Below, in pieces: positions 5,307-5,877 of a stretch of 5,877 nt of DNA. The DNA comes from Actinomycetes bacterium (lineage in GTDB: Bacteria; Actinomycetota; Thermoleophilia; Solirubrobacterales; 70-9): positions 1 to 5,877 of the forward strand of contig JAEYSQ010000020.1 of NCBI GenBank assembly GCA_023434465.1, written 5' to 3'. Each line of letters starts with the position of its first letter. The first letter of the stretch is position 1. The notes under the pieces are model-generated. The model was not told the DNA's origin, did not search any database, and saw nothing but the letters and a program-made list of their open reading frames with translations. Both the position numbers and the translations under genes were made by a program.

Positions 5307-5877
5307 TCACCACGGGTTCTGGAGTGCCTGGTCGAGCCACGGCGCCAGCAGCTTCGAGTAGGTCGCGGTGATGTGGAAACGGTCACGGAACTTCAGGTAG
5401 TTGCCGTGGACCGGGTCACAGACATACCCGGGACAGATCCTCTCCAGCGGGTCGATCACCTCGATCCCTCCGACCTCTTCTGCCGCCTTCAGGTCATAGG
5501 CCAGGGCGGGCGGCCGGTCCATCACGAAGGTGCACTTGGCCGGATCGCTCCGGTTCTCCGCCACGCACTCGGACGGCAGGTAATCCTTCGACATGGCCAT
5601 GTCCTGAATCAGGGTGACCTCTGCGCCGGCCTGCCCCAGATCACGGAAAGTCTTCGCCATGCCGCTCTCGAGAAGCGGTTCGGCTGCCTCGCGGTCCAAA
5701 GTCTCTCCGCCGCTTTGTACGGTCATATTGGGACCGGTGTTGCTAGCCACGACCACGAGGCCCGGCCGCTCTTTCTTGATCCTCGCGAGCGCGTTCTCCC
5801 GCCAGCGGTCGCAGTCCGGGTTGACGCTGACCTGGGCCGCGGTGCAGTTCGCGTGAAGCAGCGCGACGAGGCGCCAG
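5307..5877 (-). CDS. SGNH-domain protein (C-terminal part), probably acyltransferase-linked; N-terminus off window
   Basis: This gene is open to the right edge, giving 189 residues and a TGA stop. GTG at 5756 is internal, not a start: the frame continues upstream with similarity to the neighbour, namely CDRWRENALARIKKERPGLVVVAS here against CDTWRRN... RPGLVVVGS there. The endings also align closely: PALAYDLKAAEEVGG with RAFAYDFKAARRVRG, VIDP with VIDP, and a shared final NPW/DPW. The FRDRFHITATY block holds an intact DxxH motif. The GDSH nucleophile block would lie just outside the window. In OafA-like proteins this domain follows a ten-helix acyltransferase-3 domain that moves acyl groups across the membrane; whether one is attached here cannot be seen. 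Four cysteines in the visible part suggest an extracytoplasmic, oxidised domain. The paired gene follows after 11 nt. Confidence 0.85.
   Translation of the reverse strand, partial: WRLVALLHANCTAAQVSVNPDCDRWRENALARIKKERPGLVVVASNTGPNMTVQSGGETLDREAAEPLLESGMAKTFRDLGQAGAEVTLIQDMAMSKDYLPSECVAENRSDPAKCTFVMDRPPALAYDLKAAEEVGGIEVIDPLERICPGYVCDPVHGNYLKFRDRFHITATYSKLLAPWLDQALQNPW

Noticed and set aside
4493..5386. Second minus-strand frame of 297 residues over the SGNH gene
   Set aside because: It is out of frame with the SGNH motifs, rich in Arg/Gly/Pro, and overlaps both SGNH genes.

Overview
The window is GC-rich chromosomal DNA with actinobacterial traits: heavy Arg/Ala/Gly/Pro codon usage, GTG starts, TANNNT-type -10 elements placed so that a message could begin at or very near the start codon, and a tRNA-Ser gene without an encoded CCA end. 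A Thermoleophilia/Solirubrobacterales-like actinobacterium is my best guess; this is inference from overall character, not from a marker gene. I see no CRISPR array, transposase, phage gene or integrase.

Layout. Positions 1-1144 (minus strand) carry nearly all of a 12-helix major facilitator transporter whose C-terminal tip is cut by the left edge. A 145-bp divergent intergenic region separates it from a 59-residue, acidic, C-terminally membrane-anchored microprotein (1290-1469, plus). Positions 1470-1668 hold no gene, only inverted repeats and a probable tRNA promoter. A tRNA-Ser(UGA) follows at 1669-1757. Then, all on the plus strand, come a small exported protein of unknown function with a Cys-Gly-Cys at its predicted mature N-terminus (1834-2409), a complete 3-methyladenine DNA glycosylase of the AAG/MPG family (2458-3039), and a 442-residue exported protein of unknown function (3099-4427). 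The last gene is preceded by a strong promoter whose -35 box lies inside a perfect 18-bp palindrome, a probable operator.

On the minus strand, converging on that gene with a 19-bp gap, is a two-gene tandem (4447-5295 and 5307 to beyond the right edge). Both encode SGNH-hydrolase-type domains like those attached to acyltransferase-3 (OafA-like) proteins, and they are clearly paralogous. The downstream copy has its own signal sequence and carries Asn where the Asp of the catalytic DxxH motif is expected; the upstream copy keeps Asp.

How they work together. The plus-strand genes do not form an obvious pathway: each seems to have its own promoter or start arrangement. The SGNH pair looks like a real co-transcribed unit, probably modifying a cell-envelope or extracellular glycan by O-acylation or deacylation. 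No clearly new multi-gene system is visible. The best leads are the palindromic operator in front of the uncharacterised exported protein, the divergent active site in the SGNH pair, and the membrane-anchored microprotein.
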